Shown one piece after another: positions 6,558 to 8,572 of a stretch of DNA of 8,572 bases. Made by a program: the position numbers and the translations under genes. Where the stretch lies: positions 1 through 8,572 of the forward strand of contig JBHEPQ010000068.1 of NCBI GenBank assembly GCA_046260215.1, in the 5' to 3' direction. This DNA comes from Chromatocurvus sp046260215. GTDB taxonomy: Bacteria; Pseudomonadota; Gammaproteobacteria; Pseudomonadales; Halieaceae. A model generated the notes under the pieces. The model had not been told where the DNA came from, ran no database searches, and saw nothing but the letters and a program-made list of their open reading frames with translations. Position 1 is the stretch's first letter. Every line of letters starts with the position of its first letter.

Positions 6558-7112
6558 TTAGTGTTGATGTCCCTCGTGCCCACTTTGCGCGTCATGAGCG
6601 CCTTGGTTTTTCTGCGCCGCCTGCGGAACCGCGGCGGGAACTTCACCTTTTTCAGCCAACTTCTTGATATACATTTGCGGGTCCTTCCGTACCGCGTCGA
6701 TGCAGCCCATGCAGCAGACATAGACGCGCTTGCCATCATGGTCGACGTACAGATCCTTGTTGACCTTGCCACCCATCACCGGACACGTCGTTTGCAGACT
6801 GGCCACAGTTACGCCTTTGTCTTCAAGAGCTTTGATGTACTTGACCGGATCCTTCTTTACCGGCGCCTCGCATCCCTTGCAGCAGAGGTAGATGCGTTTC
6901 CCTTCATGATCGACGTACAGGTTCTTGTCAATGGCGCCGCCCATGACCGGACAGGTTGTCTGCAGCTTGATTTCCGCTTTTCGTTCCTGGCTTGCGGGCT
7001 CTTTCTTGTCGGCGTGCACCGGATGGTCATGTCCGCCACCCTGCGCAAGCGCCGACGATCCCGCCAACAATCCTCCGACCAACAGACCAATTCCTAATTT
7101 CATACTTTTCAT
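6558..7112 (-). CDS. Exported metal-binding protein with two tandem Cys-rich YHS/TRASH-like repeats
   Basis: 184 residues from the ATG at 7112. The signal peptide MKSMKLGIGLLVGG... probably ends at ALAQ (about residue 24), so the protein is periplasmic or surface-exposed. Two near-identical units follow (about 51-100 and 107-156): QTTCPVMGG, then LYVDHxGKRxYxCCxGC, then V(K/R)KDPxxYIKxLxxKG. Each carries Cys54/Cys110 and a CC-x-x-C cluster (77, 78, 81 and 133, 134, 137). The ends are His-rich (GGGHDHPVH after the signal, GHEGHQH at the C terminus). This resembles YHS/TRASH-type metal-sensing or metal-transfer domains found beside copper exporters. A chaperone or scavenger feeding the pump, replacing CusF, is inference. 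Start choice: the frame runs upstream to an ATG at 7181, but that overlaps the 44-residue gene and lacks a signal sequence; 7112 has AAAGGA 10 nt upstream and an immediate signal peptide. Confidence 0.88.
   Translation of the reverse strand: MKSMKLGIGLLVGGLLAGSSALAQGGGHDHPVHADKKEPASQERKAEIKLQTTCPVMGGAIDKNLYVDHEGKRIYLCCKGCEAPVKKDPVKYIKALEDKGVTVASLQTTCPVMGGKVNKDLYVDHDGKRVYVCCMGCIDAVRKDPQMYIKKLAEKGEVPAAVPQAAQKNQGAHDAQSGHEGHQH
6645..6962 (-). repeat. Internal tandem duplication in the YHS-like gene
   Basis: Two copies of about 150 nt (6813-6962 and 6645-6794) at a 168-nt (56-codon) spacing, encoding the two Cys-rich units. They remain clearly similar in DNA as well as protein: both keep CCGGACA and GATCGACGTACAG-like blocks on the plus strand. 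This indicates domain duplication that is not very ancient or is kept alike by gene conversion. Confidence 0.75.
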
Positions 7113-7122
7113 GATAACCGAA

Positions 7123-7128
7123 TCCTTT
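7123..7128 (-). promoter_or_regulatory. Probable ribosome-binding site of the YHS-like gene
   Basis: AAAGGA on the sense strand, 10 nt before the ATG at 7112 and just after the TAA of the 44-residue gene. The following CGGTTATCATGAA is identical to the sequence across the cusB start. Confidence 0.5.
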
Positions 7129-7132
7129 CCTT

Positions 7133-7267
7133 TTAATGACTGCTTCCTACGCTCACACCACCCGCTCCGCAAGGCGCACACGTGTCTTCATGGTCTCCGC
7201 AGCAAGCGCAACCGCCCGCCGCCAGACCCGGAACCACGGCAATAACCGCAATCAATCGCAACCCCAT
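7133..7267 (-). CDS. Small Cys-rich exported peptide (44 residues), possible metal-binding lipoprotein
   Basis: Too short for usual gene-length cut-offs, but it has a clear design. A basic and hydrophobic signal segment (MGLRLIAVIAVVPGLAAG) is followed by CACCGDHEDTCAPCG, with five Cys and one His within 15 residues, and it ends GSSH. Cys20 could be a lipidation site (LAAGGC, a weak lipobox) or a ligand. A stop lies in frame four codons upstream, so ATG at 7267 is the only AUG start; GGAG lies 4 nt upstream (short spacing). Its TAA (7133-7135) directly precedes the ribosome-binding site of the YHS-like gene, as in an operon. It starts 52 bp after the outer-membrane channel gene. Family unknown to me. 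A periplasmic thiolate metal scavenger is inference from composition and neighbours. Confidence 0.5.
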   Translation of the reverse strand: MGLRLIAVIAVVPGLAAGGCACCGDHEDTCAPCGAGGVSVGSSH

Positions 7268-7319
7268 TTCTCTCCATATTTACCCAACATCTCTTTTCTT
7301 GGGCACCATAACGCCCCAA
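7268..7319 (-). other. Short gap between the channel gene and the Cys-rich peptide, with a weak inverted repeat
   Basis: The plus strand carries TTGGGC (7299-7304) and GCCCCAA (7313-7319), able to form a 6-bp stem with one bulged base just after the channel stop codon. No U-rich run follows in the sense direction (the sequence is AAGAAAAGAG), so an intrinsic terminator is unlikely. It could be a minor processing or attenuation site, or chance. Confidence 0.2.
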
Positions 7320-8572
7320 TCACTGTCCCACCAGTTCCTTGCCTGTCAGCATCTCGACCTCCGCCAATCGTTGCCCCCGGTCCGCCAGCGCGCGCTGGTG
7401 CGCGAGCTGAAACTCAAGCAGCAAACGCTCCGCGTCGATCAAGGATATGAAACTGGTGCTGCCGGCCTCGAACCCCTGCTGGACCACAAGCAGGGACTGT
7501 TCCGCCTTGGGGACCAAGGTGTCGTTGTAGAGGTCGACCTTCCGTTCCGCATCCCGGAAGTGGTACAAGGCCAGTTGCAGGTCTGCTGCAAGGCTTTTTT
7601 CTGCGTCCTCGCGGTCCTCCTCAACGGCGGCCTTCCTGAGCCGTGCCTCACGGTCGGCTGCACGATACTTGCCGTACCAGACCGGCAGGTTGATCGAGAC
7701 CATGGCCATCACCGGATCTTTACCGCTGTCGGCCAGTTCCGGGTTGAGTGCGTCACCCGTGTCCACGTAGTCAACGCCCAGGCTGATGTCGGGGTAGTAG
7801 TCCCTCCTCGCCAGTTTGATACCTGCCTCTTCCCTTGCGACCAGGTGTTCGAGCCGACGCAATTCCGGGCTGCTTTCCGCCAGCCACTCCATGGCCTGCT
7901 CGTCCGTGAATGCGGCGGTAAACTCGGGAAGCGAACGTGGCCACGGCAAAGGAAGCTGCGTGGGACGGTTCAGCGCAGCGTTCAGTTTGGCGACAATCGG
8001 CTCCCGCAGCGCTTCCAGAGTTCGCAGCCGGTCGTCCAGCTTCCCGAGTTCAACCTGCGCCTGGATCACGGCGCTGTTCGGTGCAGCGCCCGTTTTGAAT
8101 CGTGTGCGGGCCACCCCCTCGATATTCGTGACCAGCTTGAGGTGCTGCTTATTTACCGCAATTGCTTGCGCCAGGTACCAGTATTCGTGATAGGCAAATT
8201 TGACGCGGTAGAAGAGCTCCAGCTTGGCATTCTCGTATGCCTGCCCGGCGGCGGCCGCGGCTTCTGATGCCGCGTCGCCCTTGAGACGGAGCTTGCCGAA
8301 CCAAGGGAACGTCTGCATCAAGCCGAACTTCTGTCGCTGCGGGCCAACTCGCGTCTCAACTTCTTCAACAAAGTACGTGTAGTTGAAACGCGGGTCTGGA
8401 AGACTCTTAACTTGGGGAATGCGCTCCAGCGCCGCCTTCCAGCGGTTGAAGGCCGCTTTCAGGCCCGCGTTGTTGAGCGCTGCGTATTGCAGATAGTCTT
8501 GAATCGACGCCTGTTCATCCAGCATCGGCCAAGATGTCGGCCGCTCCCACGTATCTGCCGGCGCATCAGACA
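7320..8572 (-). CDS. TolC/CusC-type outer-membrane efflux channel (5' end beyond window)
   Basis: Outer-membrane factor forming the exit duct of the tripartite pump. The frame is open to the window edge: 15 codons upstream of the internal ATG at 8525 (ending SWP-MLDEQ) are also open and read like a mature N terminus, so the true start and signal peptide lie outside. 416 full codons are visible. Family features: two copies of the long-helix channel repeat, the first with DYLQYAALNNAGLKAAFNRW, PDPRFNYTY, and LMQTFPWFGKLRLKGDAA followed by an Ala/Glu-rich helix; the second with GIKLARRDYYPDISLGVDYVD, MVSINLPVWYGKYRAADREA and QQGFEAGSTSFISLIDAERLLLEFQLA. This pattern is typical of metal-pump outer-membrane factors. 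The gene ends with TGA at 7322-7320 and is the first gene of the operon in this window, so the promoter must lie beyond position 8572. Confidence 0.93.
   Translation of the reverse strand, partial: SDAPADTWERPTSWPMLDEQASIQDYLQYAALNNAGLKAAFNRWKAALERIPQVKSLPDPRFNYTYFVEEVETRVGPQRQKFGLMQTFPWFGKLRLKGDAASEAAAAAGQAYENAKLELFYRVKFAYHEYWYLAQAIAVNKQHLKLVTNIEGVARTRFKTGAAPNSAVIQAQVELGKLDDRLRTLEALREPIVAKLNAALNRPTQLPLPWPRSLPEFTAAFTDEQAMEWLAESSPELRRLEHLVAREEAGIKLARRDYYPDISLGVDYVDTGDALNPELADSGKDPVMAMVSINLPVWYGKYRAADREARLRKAAVEEDREDAEKSLAADLQLALYHFRDAERKVDLYNDTLVPKAEQSLLVVQQGFEAGSTSFISLIDAERLLLEFQLAHQRALADRGQRLAEVEMLTGKELVGQ

Noticed and set aside
7113..7181. Longer start of the YHS-like gene at 7181
   Set aside because: It would place 23 polar, Arg/Lys-rich residues before a clear signal peptide and overlap the 44-residue gene; the ATG at 7112 fits better.
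7182..8267. 361-codon open frame on the plus strand
   Set aside because: Antisense shadow of the outer-membrane channel gene; no ribosome-binding site or family features.
7320..8525. Channel gene starting at the ATG at 8525
   Set aside because: The frame stays open to the window edge with plausible mature-protein residues, and no signal peptide follows 8525. The start is outside the window.

Overview
The window (about 58-60% GC by eye) holds one leftward (minus-strand) heavy-metal efflux operon, most likely for copper or silver. Both ends are cut by the window. In transcription order it contains: a TolC-like outer-membrane channel (7320-8572, 5' end missing), a 44-residue Cys-rich exported peptide (7133-7267), a periplasmic protein with two tandem Cys-rich YHS/TRASH-like metal-binding repeats (6558-7112), a possible 64-residue hydrophobic protein (6351-6545), a large CusB-type adaptor (4294-6336), a four-helix-bundle protein of the 23S-rRNA intervening-sequence family (3764-4261), and a CusA-type RND pump (1-3682, 3' end missing). 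Nothing convincing is coded on the plus strand.

The long multi-insert form of CusA, the HMBD/DUF3347-decorated CusB, the stand-alone four-helix-bundle gene and the heptamer repeats next to it suggest an environmental bacterium from the PVC group (Planctomycetes, Verrucomicrobia, Lentisphaerae/Kiritimatiellae) or a nearby lineage. This is a weak inference from gene style; there is no taxonomic marker here.

The working model is that CusA uses the proton gradient to drive metal export, CusB bridges it to the outer-membrane channel, and the extra Cys-, His- and Met-rich modules (two HMBDs and DUF3347 in CusB, the YHS-like protein, the 44-residue peptide) capture or hand over periplasmic metal. 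No CusF and no regulator is visible.

The unexpected layer is a family of degenerate 7-bp tandem repeats (sense TGACACC or its complement GGTGTCA, general form NNNCACC/GGTGNNN). Four arrays lie at 3650-3677, 3732-3759, 4278-4312 and 6191-6211. Two flank the four-helix-bundle gene. One of those also supplies the stop codon of cusB. One lies in the first codons of cusA, and one in the N-terminal linker of cusB. The two arrays around the cusA start are complementary over about 30 nt and can fold into a long hairpin whose loop carries the cusA ribosome-binding site and start codon. In both coding arrays, the one unit whose register would place TGA in frame has changed to a sense codon. The four-helix-bundle gene plus its arrays looks like a cassette inserted between cusB and cusA.
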